From: JAQBVV01 sp965249205
GTDB taxonomy: Bacteria; Acidobacteriota; Vicinamibacteria; Vicinamibacterales; UBA2999
Length of the DNA: 64,000 nt
Reading direction: 5' to 3'
Assembly: GCA_965249205.1 (NCBI GenBank)
Contig: CBDFLL010000005.1
Span: 1,302,001-1,366,000, forward strand
Below, piece after piece: positions 34,824-42,671 of the stretch (positions are counted from its first letter, which is position 1; every line of letters begins with the position of its first letter). The notes beneath the pieces are model-generated. The model did no database searches and was not told the DNA's origin. It was given only the letters and a program-made list of their open reading frames with translations. A program made the translations under genes and the position numbers.

Positions 34824-35282
34824 CTAGATGCCGTGCTCCGAGAGCCGCAAGCCATCCTCATCGGTCCACGGTTCGCCCTTGAGCTTGTGGAGGAACCGCT
34901 CTTCGTTCCAGACTTCGAGGTGATTGATGCGCCCGAGCACACGCACATCGCCGACAATTGCGGCGCCTTCTCGAAGGTGCGCCGGGATGACCACCCGCCC
35001 CTGGCCGTCGAGCTCCGCCGCTTGGCCGTAGTAGTTCACGCGGTCAAGGAACTTGAGACGCGAGGGGTGATTACTAGGGGCCCGGGCAAGGTTCTGCTCA
35101 ATGTCGAGCCACACTGTCATCGGGTAAATACGCACACACTCACCAGTGAGGCTCGTCACAAAGACGTCCGATCCCCGCTGGTCGCGAATGACCCCCCGAA
35201 ACATCGTGGGCACCTTCAAGCGGCCTTTGTCGTCAATCCGAGCGGAAGAGCTGCCCCTGAGTCCCTGATGCTCCACTTTCAT
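34824..35282 (-). CDS. mraZ: Transcriptional regulator MraZ
   Basis: 152 residues with the two AbrB-like SpoVT repeats: SARIDDKGRLKVPTMFRG at the start and AELDGQGRVVIPAHLREG in the second half. MraZ forms rings that bind short direct repeats in its own promoter and control the dcw operon. ATG 35282 lies inside the proposed operator; GTG 35276 or a later start would also fit because the family normally starts just before LRGSSSARID. Confidence 0.92.
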   Translation of the reverse strand: MKVEHQGLRGSSSARIDDKGRLKVPTMFRGVIRDQRGSDVFVTSLTGECVRIYPMTVWLDIEQNLARAPSNHPSRLKFLDRVNYYGQAAELDGQGRVVIPAHLREGAAIVGDVRVLGRINHLEVWNEERFLHKLKGEPWTDEDGLRLSEHGI

Positions 35283-35296
35283 CCACAAAAATCCAC
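35272..35296 (-). promoter_or_regulatory. Candidate MraZ operator (three direct repeats)
   Basis: On the minus strand GTGGA occurs three times with an exact 10-bp period (TCCAC at 35272, 35282 and 35292 on the plus strand), in contexts GAGTGGATT, TTGTGGATG and AAGTGGAGC. Known MraZ boxes are short repeats on a 10-bp period (TGGGN5 in E. coli, AAAGTGK in Mycoplasma). The set starts at the predicted +1 of the promoter below. Confidence 0.6.
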
Positions 35297-35300
35297 TCGG

Positions 35301-35329
35301 ATAGTAAATCCGCATCAGTACGATGTCAA
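35301..35329 (-). promoter_or_regulatory. Sigma-70 promoter of the dcw cluster
   Basis: Minus strand: TTGACA (35329-35324), a 17-bp spacer, and TACTAT (35306-35301). The -35 is a consensus match and the spacing ideal. Transcription would begin about 35295, giving a very short leader before mraZ and overlapping the GTGGA repeats. Confidence 0.6.
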
Positions 35330-35498
35330 CGGACAAACTACTCATCCGACAGCAGTTAGACCAAAAGACATGGTTTTCGTTTTTTGTTCGGTTTTCGGGG
35401 TCTGGCGCGTCGCGTGCTAGTCTGCCGGTCGGTGTCCCTGCTCCGGAGTGCGAGGGGCCTGTGTCCGAACTCCCGGCCGGTCAAACCGTAGGAACGCC

Positions 35499-36221
35499 AT
35501 GCGTCCACTGGTCATCGTTCCCACGTACAACGAGCGCGACAACCTGCCTGTCGTGGTCGCGGCGCTGCTGCGCATTCCGCAGGTGGCGGTGCTCGTCGTG
35601 GACGACGGATCGCCCGACGGGACGGGCGATGTCGCCGACGCACTTGTCACCGACAGCAGCGGTCGGGTCTCTGTGTTGCATCGCTCCGGCCCCCGGGGCT
35701 TCGGTCTGTCCTACATCGACGGGATGCAGCACGCGCTACGCACAGACGCGACGGTGGTCTGCCAGATGGATGCCGACCTGTCGCACGATCCAGCGGACGT
35801 TCCGCGGCTACTGGCCGCAAGCGCACACGCGGACCTGGTCATCGGCTCGCGTTATGTGCCAGGTGGGCGCATTGAGAACTGGCCAGAGTATCGCAAGGTG
35901 CTGAGTGCCTTCGCGAACCGCTATGTTCGCGCGGTCACAGGCCTGCGGATCGCCGACAGTACAAGCGGCTTTCGGTGCTGGCGCCGCGAGCTTCTTCAGC
36001 AACTGCCCCTGCATCAGATTGTCTCGAGCGGCTATGCGTTTCTGGTTGAACTCGCGTGGGAAGCGGCATCGACCGGGTGCCGCATCTCCGAGGTGCCCAT
36101 CACGTTTGTCGAGCGACGGCGCGGCGCGTCAAAGCTCTCGGGGCGAGTCGTGATCGAATCTGCACTCGTACCGTGGCGCCTCGCCGCACGCGGCCGGGCC
36201 TCGACACGGAAGCAAGCGTAG
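35499..36221 (+). CDS. Polyprenol monophosphomannose synthase-like GT2 glycosyltransferase
   Basis: 240 residues of the DPM1 type: VIVPTYNERDNLPVVVAALL, VVDDGSPDGTGD, VCQMDADLSHDPADVPRLL (DxD-like metal site) and VIGSRYVPGGRIENWPEYRK, then DSTSGFRCWRRELL and VPITFVERRRGASKLSGRV. It lacks C-terminal membrane helices, as in soluble Dpm1 enzymes. It would transfer a hexose from a nucleotide sugar to polyprenyl phosphate. ATG 35499; divergent from mraZ. Confidence 0.88.
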   Translation: MRPLVIVPTYNERDNLPVVVAALLRIPQVAVLVVDDGSPDGTGDVADALVTDSSGRVSVLHRSGPRGFGLSYIDGMQHALRTDATVVCQMDADLSHDPADVPRLLAASAHADLVIGSRYVPGGRIENWPEYRKVLSAFANRYVRAVTGLRIADSTSGFRCWRRELLQQLPLHQIVSSGYAFLVELAWEAASTGCRISEVPITFVERRRGASKLSGRVVIESALVPWRLAARGRASTRKQA

Positions 36222-36299
36222 CGGGAGGTTCACCACGGGCTGACAGCGGGTCCGCAGCCAAGGGACGGCTCGGTTTCTTGCCCGCAACGCCTTTCCAGA

Positions 36300-37388
36300 C
36301 TACGCGCGGCCGGTGATCAGGGTCGCCTCCAGATTCCGCAGCCGGACCAAGTTATAGACCGTGGCGGCGAAGGTAAGCTGCCAATCCACGAGGGCGACAC
36401 CGCGATGCCGGAGTTTGCGCAAGCCGCCGACGGTCTTCATCCAGCCAAAGACCTGTTCTACGAGTTTCCGTTTCCGCTGACTGACGTGATAGCCCGCATG
36501 CCGCGTGGTCCGGCCATCGATCGCACTCCAGCGGACCTTCTGAGCAACGTGGGGCGTGACGGCCCGGATACGGACAGCGGCCACAAAGCTTGCCACATCG
36601 TAGCCCTTGTCCGCCCCGACCGTGCTGCCCGGCGGCGCGCTGGCCTCCAGCAACAGCGCCGCTGCCTCGCGTTCGGCGGTCCCCGTCGCGTGAGTCGCGC
36701 AGACGTTGGCGACAAGTCCCTGTCGATTGTCCAGCAGCACGTGGCCCAGATACGCCAGCTTGGCTTCCTTCCCCTGGCCCTTCCGAGGCAGCATCGCCTC
36801 CGGATCGGTCGTCGACTGGTGCGTGTCGTTGCGCCGCCGCTCCCCGTGGAAGTTGACCGTGGGATTCCCGGGGTCATCGGGCGGGTCGCTCTCCGCCGCG
36901 TCCCGGCACCGAAAGCTCTTCAGGCTGGCCCACGCTTCCAATTGGGTCCCATCCACAGTGAAGTGTTCGTCCGAGAGCAGCCCGGCCGCCCGCGCGTGGG
37001 CCTGCACCGCATCAAAGAAGGCGGCCGCGAGATCGCCCGCCAGCAGCCGGTCGCGATTCTTGGTAAACGTGGTGGGATGCCAAACCGGGTCGTCCAAATT
37101 CAAGCCCACGAACCAGCGGAACAGCAGGTTGTAATTGAGCTCTTCCATCAGCAGCCGCTCGCTCCGCACCGTGTAGAGCACCTGCAGCAATAACGCGCGC
37201 AGCAGCTGTTCCGGCGGGATCGACGGACGCCCTGTGTTGGCGTACAGGCCGGCGAACCTGCGCGACATCGTTCTCAGCGCTTCGTCCGTCAGCGCGCGAA
37301 CCGCGCGGAGCGGATGGTCGGCTGGCACGCGCTGTTCCGGCGACAGGTAGCTGAACATGTGAGTGCTTTGCTCATCGTGTCCGCGCAT
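36300..37388 (-). CDS. IS5-family transposase
   Basis: 362 residues. N-terminal DUF772-like region (MFSYLSPEQRVPADHPLRAV, RPSIPPEQLLRALLLQVLYT, LLFRWFVGLNLDDPVWHPTT), then the DDE core: Asp in DEHFTVDGTQLEAWASLKSF, Asp in GADKGYDVASFV, Glu in KLVEQVFGWMKTVGGLRKLR. All three catalytic residues and the full length are kept, so it may be active. Related IS5-group transposases use short target duplications, and CTAG-like targets are common. Confidence 0.9.
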   Translation of the reverse strand: MRGHDEQSTHMFSYLSPEQRVPADHPLRAVRALTDEALRTMSRRFAGLYANTGRPSIPPEQLLRALLLQVLYTVRSERLLMEELNYNLLFRWFVGLNLDDPVWHPTTFTKNRDRLLAGDLAAAFFDAVQAHARAAGLLSDEHFTVDGTQLEAWASLKSFRCRDAAESDPPDDPGNPTVNFHGERRRNDTHQSTTDPEAMLPRKGQGKEAKLAYLGHVLLDNRQGLVANVCATHATGTAEREAAALLLEASAPPGSTVGADKGYDVASFVAAVRIRAVTPHVAQKVRWSAIDGRTTRHAGYHVSQRKRKLVEQVFGWMKTVGGLRKLRHRGVALVDWQLTFAATVYNLVRLRNLEATLITGRA

Positions 37389-37477
37389 GATGGGGCTCCC
37401 TTCAGCGGTGTTGGGAGCATGGTAGTACGCCGGGATCGATCTGTCGATCCCATTTCACGGAGTTTTTCAGCAGCCTG
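36300..37477 (-). mobile_element. IS5-type insertion sequence, one end recognisable
   Basis: Contains the intact transposase. The end upstream of the gene is clear: GGAGTTTTTCAGCAGCCTG (37459-37477) followed by CTAG. I could not find its inverted partner beyond the transposase stop. Instead 36229-36246 (TTCACCACGGGCTGACAG) matches the end of element A2 over 14 bases. The left boundary is therefore not defined and the copy may be truncated or nested. Confidence 0.6.
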
Positions 37478-37642
37478 CTAGTGTCCTGTAACCGTGATTC
37501 GTCACCTAATTCCCTGGCGGAGCATGCCGGCCTGCGGCGTTGCTCCTCCATCACATATGGCCAGTATTCCCAGCCGTCGCGCCCTGCCGTCGGGGCGCTG
37601 CGCTCCGGAGCTTACGCCGGGAATCACGGTTGCCGGACACGG
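37478..37642. repeat. Palindromic element A3 (CTAG on one side)
   Basis: 165 bp. The left arm CTAGTGTCC-TGTAACCGTGATTC (37478-37500) pairs with the right arm GGAATCACGGTTGCCGGACAC (37619-37640). The core 37537-37582 (GCGTTGCTCCTCC ... TATTCCCAGCCGTCGCGC) is homologous to A1 and A2. It abuts the IS end at CTAG and stops 16 bases before the glycosyltransferase start. Confidence 0.75.
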
Positions 37643-37657
37643 GATTTGAGACCCCTC

Positions 37658-38459
37658 ATGCAGACTCCGACCAGATCGCAGCCGGCGAGCATCAGTATAT
37701 TTTTTCCCGCGTATAACGACGGCGCAACGATCGCGAGCCTCGTACTGCGCGCGGTTGATGTTGCCACCCGCTTGACGCTAGATTTCGAGGTAATCATCGT
37801 CAACGACGGTAGCTCCGACGCGACACTGGAAATCGCGGATGAGCTCACTCGCACCTATCCGCAGGTGCGCGCGGTGCATCATCCGCACAACCGCGGCTAC
37901 GGCGGGGCGCTCCGCACTGGTTTCGCCTCGGCAACGAAGGACGTCATCGCGTATACGGACGGTGACGCCCAGTACGATCCGCGGGAGTTTGAAGTCCTGT
38001 GGAACCGGCTTTCGCCGGACGCTGACGTCGTTGCCGGGTACAAGATCAGCCGCTCCGATCCCTGGTATCGCATCATCATAGGGCGGGTGTACCACCACAC
38101 GGTCAAGATCCTGTTTCGCCTGCAGGTCCGTGATGTCGACTGTGACTTCCGATTGTTGCGCCGCGAGGTATTCGATCGCGTCACGCTGGAACGCGACACC
38201 GGCGTGATCTGTCTCGAGATGATGCTGCAAAATCCAGGACGCAGGCCTGCGAATCGCCGAGGTCCCGGTCCACCACTACCACCGCACGCACGGCCGGTCG
38301 CAATTCTTCAACTTCCGTCGCGTCTTCCGTACCGGCGTCGACGTCCTGAAACTCTGGATGACGCTCGTTGTTCTCGGCCGCGGTCGGAACTCCTCGCCAG
38401 TCCCGCTCCGCAACCAGACGGTCGGCGGCGCGGCGCCCCCGGAATCGACCAAGAGATGA
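37658..38459 (+). pseudogene. GT2 glycosyltransferase, frameshifted
   Basis: The N-terminal 190 residues are a normal dolichol-P-glucose/mannose-type GT2: ISIFFPAYNDGATIASLVLR, VIIVNDGSSDAT, NRGYGGALRTGFASA, AYTDGDAQYDPREFEVL, VGYKISR-like and DVDCDFRLLRREVFD. At about 38226 the register is lost: removing one T turns MMLQNP into MMRKIQDAGLRIAEVPVHHY and restores the family's C-terminus to the TGA at 38459. The gene is thus split by a one-base insertion (or a sequence error). Unshifted, the frame fuses artefactually to the next gene. Confidence 0.82.
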
Positions 38460-39448
38460 GCACGCAACCACCGACAACCGGAGGCGACTACCGGACGTTC
38501 TATCGGAATCGCCGCGTCATGATCACCGGCGGACTCGGGTTCATTGGCAGTACACTCGCGCACCAACTGGTCGCGCTCAAGGCGCGTGTCCTGATCGTCG
38601 ATTCTCTTATTTCGGACTACGGCGGCAACCCGTTCAACATCGTCGGCATCGAGGACCGCGTGCACGTCAACACCGCCGACGTGCGCCAGTCCAGCACGAT
38701 GAACCGCCTGGTCCGTGACCAGGAGGTCATCTTCAACCTCGCTGGCCAGGTGAGCCACATCGACAGCATGGAGGATCCCTACACCGATCTGGAGATCAAC
38801 TGTCGCGCTCAGCTGTCGATTCTCGAAGCGTGCCGTCGCTTCAACCCAGCGGTGAAGGTCGTGTTCGCGGGCACCAGGCAGGTTTACGGGCGTCCAGAAA
38901 GCCTGCCCGTCACCGAACAGCATCTGGTGAAGCCAACTGACGTCAACGGGATCAACAAGGCGGCGGGCGAGTACTACCATCTCGTCTACAACGACGTTTT
39001 CGGAGTGCGCGCCTGCTCCCTCCGCCTGACCAACGTGTATGGCCCTCGCCAGCTCATGAAGCACAACCGGCAGGGCTTCATTGCCTGGTTCCTGCGTCTG
39101 GCTCTGACGGACCAGGAGATCCAGATCTTCGGGGATGGCACGCAGCTCCGCGATTTCGTGTTCGTCGATGACGCCGCACACGCGTTTCTGCGTGCAGGCG
39201 CCCACGACTCGTCGAACGGGAGGGTGTTCAATGTGGGCGGCCTTGAACCGATCGCACACCGCGACCTGGTGAAGCAGATCGTGTCGATCGCCGGCACTGG
39301 CCGCCACCGCTGTGTCGAGTGGCCGCCAGAAAAAAAGGCGATCGACATTGGCGATTTCTACGCCGACTCCTCCCTGAGCGAGCGCACCTTCGGATGGCGT
39401 CCGACCACGCCGCTCGCGGACGGCCTCGCGCGCACGCTGGACTACTAG
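38456..39448 (+). CDS. NAD-dependent epimerase/dehydratase (extended SDR), nucleotide-sugar type
   Basis: 330 residues. NAD loop MITGGLGFIGSTLAHQLVAL, FNLAGQVSHIDSMEDPYTDL, VVFAGTRQVYGRPESLPVTE, SLRLTNVYGPRQLMKHNRQG and FGDGTQLRDFVFVDDAAHAF. The catalytic YxxxK motif reads NGINKAAGEYYH: the Lys is present but the Tyr position is Asn, an unusual subgroup feature. ATG 38456 overlaps the restored stop of the preceding glycosyltransferase (ATGA), supporting an operon for glycan or lipid-sugar synthesis. Confidence 0.88.
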   Translation: MSTQPPTTGGDYRTFYRNRRVMITGGLGFIGSTLAHQLVALKARVLIVDSLISDYGGNPFNIVGIEDRVHVNTADVRQSSTMNRLVRDQEVIFNLAGQVSHIDSMEDPYTDLEINCRAQLSILEACRRFNPAVKVVFAGTRQVYGRPESLPVTEQHLVKPTDVNGINKAAGEYYHLVYNDVFGVRACSLRLTNVYGPRQLMKHNRQGFIAWFLRLALTDQEIQIFGDGTQLRDFVFVDDAAHAFLRAGAHDSSNGRVFNVGGLEPIAHRDLVKQIVSIAGTGRHRCVEWPPEKKAIDIGDFYADSSLSERTFGWRPTTPLADGLARTLDY

Positions 39449-39582
39449 CGCGCACATCTGCATCACTATGTGCCGACAGAACCATCTTGAATCACAGCGC
39501 GCGAAGTGCCGTCTCACCCGACCCGGGCCTTGTGGCCTCCCGGTCTGACACAGGGCTGCCAGAGGCGTATACTGGACTAGTT

Positions 39583-40329
39583 ATGCGTTTACGGCTCCCG
39601 ACGCTCGCCTCCGTCCTGCTGTGCTGGGCGCTGCCGCTCGACGCTCAGCAATCCATCGAGCTTGAGTTCAACGCCGGTCGGGTGACCCTCAATGCGCAAA
39701 ACGCGGCCGCCCGAGAGATTCTCTCCGAATGGGCTCGCCTGGGCGGCGCGACGATCGTCAACGGCGAGGACATGGTCGGCCCCGCGATGACGATCGAGTT
39801 GGTCGACATGCCGGAACAGCAGGCGCTCGATATCATTCTCCGAGACTCGGCGGGCTATCTGCTCGCGCCGCGCCGCGCCGGGGCGATCGGCGCATCGGCA
39901 TTCGACCGCGTCGTCATCCTGGCCACGAGTGCTGCACCAAGTAATCCACCCCCGGCGCCGGTCGCGGCTGCGGCTCCACGACCCACGCTGCGGCGTCCGC
40001 CCGTCATCGTGCGGCAGCCACCTGCAAATCCGGATGACCTGATCGGCCGTGGTGCCGATGCGGGCGGCGGTGGATTCGATCCCTTCGGCGGGCAAGGGGC
40101 CGGAGCGGCCGATCCGCAACAGCTCGTCAATCCCAATGCCATCCCGCAGCCGTTGGTCGGTCAGGACCCCGGCAGCCTGCTTGATCCGAGCCAGACTGGC
40201 GCCGGAATGATCCAGCAGGAAGCCACGCCGACCGGCGTTGCGCCAACACCGGGCAACCCATTCGGCATCCCGTTCGGGTCTTCATCAACGCCAGGCATCG
40301 TCACTCCGGTACCCGACCCGCAGCAGTAA
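39583..40329 (+). CDS. Exported protein with STN (secretin/TonB short N-terminal) domain
   Basis: 248 residues. A signal peptide (about 1-20, ASVLLCWALPLDAQQ) precedes an STN-like domain (about 22-105: NAQNAAAREILSEWARLGGA, MTIELVDMPEQQALDIILRD). A long Pro/Gly/Gln-rich low-complexity tail follows (PPAPVAAAAPRPTLRRPPVI ..., GGGGFDPFGGQGAGAADPQQ). There is no secretin or TonB barrel attached. The function is unknown; it may be an assembly or interaction partner of a secretin encoded elsewhere. Confidence 0.7.
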   Translation: MRLRLPTLASVLLCWALPLDAQQSIELEFNAGRVTLNAQNAAAREILSEWARLGGATIVNGEDMVGPAMTIELVDMPEQQALDIILRDSAGYLLAPRRAGAIGASAFDRVVILATSAAPSNPPPAPVAAAAPRPTLRRPPVIVRQPPANPDDLIGRGADAGGGGFDPFGGQGAGAADPQQLVNPNAIPQPLVGQDPGSLLDPSQTGAGMIQQEATPTGVAPTPGNPFGIPFGSSSTPGIVTPVPDPQQ

Positions 40330-40618
40330 CCGCTGCGGCCGGCACCAGGTGGCCCGCAGCCAGACAGCGTACAATGGCGCGCGGCGGATCCGTGTTCCCC
40401 TCGACGCTAACGCTCTTTCTCAGACGATTGATGGCGTGGGTCCGAGGAGCGTTGCGGCGCCGACACGCGCTTTAGCAGGGACGCGGTCGCGTCGGCCGGC
40501 CGGATACCGCGGAAGCCAGCGTGACGTGGCTGACTCGCACCAACGACGACATCCGCGCGGTCACGATCACTGATACCGTAACGAATCGCATACGTCACAG
40601 ACACCGTATCAGGTACCC
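40330..40618. other. 289-base gap upstream of yqeY
   Basis: No gene, tRNA or convincing terminator is seen. rpsU, which often precedes yqeY, is not present in any frame. Confidence 0.4.
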
Positions 40619-41068
40619 ATGGCACTCACTGACACGATCAACAGCCACATCACGGCGGCGATGAAAGCCAAGGACGCTGTTCGCCTGTCCACGCTCCGCA
40701 TGCTGAAAACAGCGATGGTGACCAAGAGCGTTGAGAAAGGGCACAACCTGGAAGACGCGGAAGCCATGCAGGTCGTCTCGTCGCTCGTCAAGCAGCGGCG
40801 CGACTCCGCCGAGCAGTTTTCCAAGGCCGGCCGCACTGATCTGGCCGACAAGGAGACAGCAGAAATCGCAGTGCTTGAGGTCTATCTCCCTCCCGCCGCC
40901 ACGGCCGCAGAGATCGAAGCGGCGGTAGCCACTGCCATCGCCGAGACGGGCGCCACTTCGGTCAAAGACATCGGTAAGGTGATGAAAGCCGTCATGCCGA
41001 AACTCGCCGGCAAGAACGCCGATGGCCGGACAATCAGCGAGTCGGTCCGACGCACGCTTGCCGTCTAG
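40619..41068 (+). CDS. GatB/YqeY domain protein
   Basis: 149 residues of the YqeY family: ALTDTINSHITAAMKAKDAV, RLSTLRMLKTAMVTKSVEKG, SLVKQRRDSAEQFSKAGRTD, EIAVLEVYLPP and IGKVMKAVMPKLAGKNADGR. The domain is the tRNA-binding tail of GatB; stand-alone members are thought to act on tRNA or misacylated aminoacyl-tRNA, without proof of mechanism. murJ overlaps its end. Confidence 0.92.
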   Translation: MALTDTINSHITAAMKAKDAVRLSTLRMLKTAMVTKSVEKGHNLEDAEAMQVVSSLVKQRRDSAEQFSKAGRTDLADKETAEIAVLEVYLPPAATAAEIEAAVATAIAETGATSVKDIGKVMKAVMPKLAGKNADGRTISESVRRTLAV

Positions 41069-42671
41069 CTCCAGCCCCCCTTCTCCTCCATCTCCCACGC
41101 TCGCGCGTTCCGCTGCGTCCGCAGGCGCCGCGACGCTGACCAGCCGCATCCTCGGCGTGGTCCGCGAGCAGGTACTCGCGGCGCTCTTCGGTGCCGGCAA
41201 CGCCATGGACGCGTACAACGTCGCCTTCCGCGTTCCCAATCTCGTACGCGACCTCTTTGCCGAGGGCGCAATGAGCAGCGCTTTTGTGCCCACGTTCACA
41301 CGACACTTGACGACTGACGGCAAACAATCCGCCTGGCGCCTCGGCAACAATGTCGTCAATGGGCTGATTCTCATCACGGGCGCCCTCGTCGTCCTCGGGA
41401 TCGTCTTCGCAGACCCGCTGATCGGCCTCTTCGCGGACGCCTACCGCGACGTGCCCGGAAAATTCGAGCTCACAGTCTTCCTCACGCGGCTGATGCTCCC
41501 CTTTCTCACGTTCGTGGCTCTGGCCGCGGCATGCATGGGCATGCTCAACGCGCTTCATCGCTTCTTCATCCCAGCGTTGTCGCCCGCGATGTTCAACGTG
41601 GTGACGATCATCTGCGCGCTTGGGCTCGTGCCGTTCATGCCCAGCGTCGGTCTGCCGGCGATCGCGGCGGTGGCGATCGGCTCGCTGCTCGGTGGCGTGG
41701 CGCAACTGGCGCTACAGTGGCCCGCGCTCCGGCGCGAGGGCTTCAGGTACCGCCCGACCCTCGATTGGCGCGACGACAGTCTTCGTCGCGTGCTCGTGCT
41801 GATGGGACCTGGCACGCTCGGCCTTGCCGCCACACAGATCAACGTCTTCGTGAACACGGTGCTCGCGACGGGCGAGGGCACCGGCGCGGTGTCTTGGCTG
41901 AATTATGCGTTCCGCCTGATGTACCTGCCAATCGGGCTGTTCGGCGTCTCGATCGCCACCGCCACGCTGCCCGCCATCTCCCGTCATTGGGCGAGGAACG
42001 ACGAGAGCGCCACGCGCCGCTCGGTCGCCGACGGGCTGTCGCTGATGCTCATGCTCAACGTGCCAGCCACCGTGGGACTCATGGTGCTGGCAACGCCGAT
42101 CGTGAGGGTGATTTTCGAGCGGAGCGCGTTTACGCCTGCCGACACTGCGGCCACCGCGGCGGCGCTACAGTTTTACGCGATAGGCCTTATCGGCTACTCC
42201 GTCGTGCGCATCACGTCTCCGGTGTTCTACGCGTTGGGACAGAGCCGAACGCCGGTTTTGGTCAGCGGCGCGACCGTGCTCCTCAACGTGATTCTGAATC
42301 TGTGGCTGGTGCAGGTCATGGGCTACCGCGGGTTAGCACTCGGCACGTCAGTCGCGGCACTCTTCAATGCGACGCTGCTGATGTTCCTGCTCAACCGGCG
42401 GCTCGACGGCATCGAAGGCCCACGGGTGGCCGGGGCGATGGCGCGCATCGTCATCGCGTCGGCGCTGATGGGCGGCGCGGCGATGGTGGTGGACTCGGTC
42501 GTCAGCGCCTGGCTACCCGGAAGCGGATTAATCGTTCAGGTCGTCCGCCTTACCGCGACGATCGGCGCCGCGCTCGGCGTTCTCTCGGCAGCCGCCTACG
42601 TCCTGCGGATCAAGGAACTTCGCGACGGGCTGGCGCTCGTGACCCGCAAATTGCGCCCTGGACCTCAGTGA
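41022..42671 (+). CDS. murJ: Lipid II flippase MurJ (MviN)
   Basis: About 537-549 residues with 14 transmembrane helices of the MOP superfamily. SAGAATLTSRILGVVREQVL, AFRVPNLVRDLFAEGAMSSA, FVPTFTRHL, then FNVVTIICALGLVPFMPSVG and LNYAFRLMYLPIGLFGVSIA. It moves lipid II across the inner membrane. ATG 41022 overlaps yqeY by 47 bp; TTG 41058 is an equally possible start since the first conserved residues are LARSAASAG. It lies outside the dcw cluster in this genome. Confidence 0.93.
   Translation: MAGQSASRSDARLPSSSSPPSPPSPTLARSAASAGAATLTSRILGVVREQVLAALFGAGNAMDAYNVAFRVPNLVRDLFAEGAMSSAFVPTFTRHLTTDGKQSAWRLGNNVVNGLILITGALVVLGIVFADPLIGLFADAYRDVPGKFELTVFLTRLMLPFLTFVALAAACMGMLNALHRFFIPALSPAMFNVVTIICALGLVPFMPSVGLPAIAAVAIGSLLGGVAQLALQWPALRREGFRYRPTLDWRDDSLRRVLVLMGPGTLGLAATQINVFVNTVLATGEGTGAVSWLNYAFRLMYLPIGLFGVSIATATLPAISRHWARNDESATRRSVADGLSLMLMLNVPATVGLMVLATPIVRVIFERSAFTPADTAATAAALQFYAIGLIGYSVVRITSPVFYALGQSRTPVLVSGATVLLNVILNLWLVQVMGYRGLALGTSVAALFNATLLMFLLNRRLDGIEGPRVAGAMARIVIASALMGGAAMVVDSVVSAWLPGSGLIVQVVRLTATIGAALGVLSAAAYVLRIKELRDGLALVTRKLRPGPQ

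Noticed and set aside
37481..39448. Apparent 655-residue glycosyltransferase-epimerase fusion
   Set aside because: The first 59 codons are repeat element A3, the middle is out-of-frame GT2 sequence after a one-base insertion, and the epimerase has its own ATG at 38456 overlapping the true GT2 stop.
40330..40618. Possible rpsU ahead of yqeY
   Set aside because: No frame shows the basic S21 sequence.
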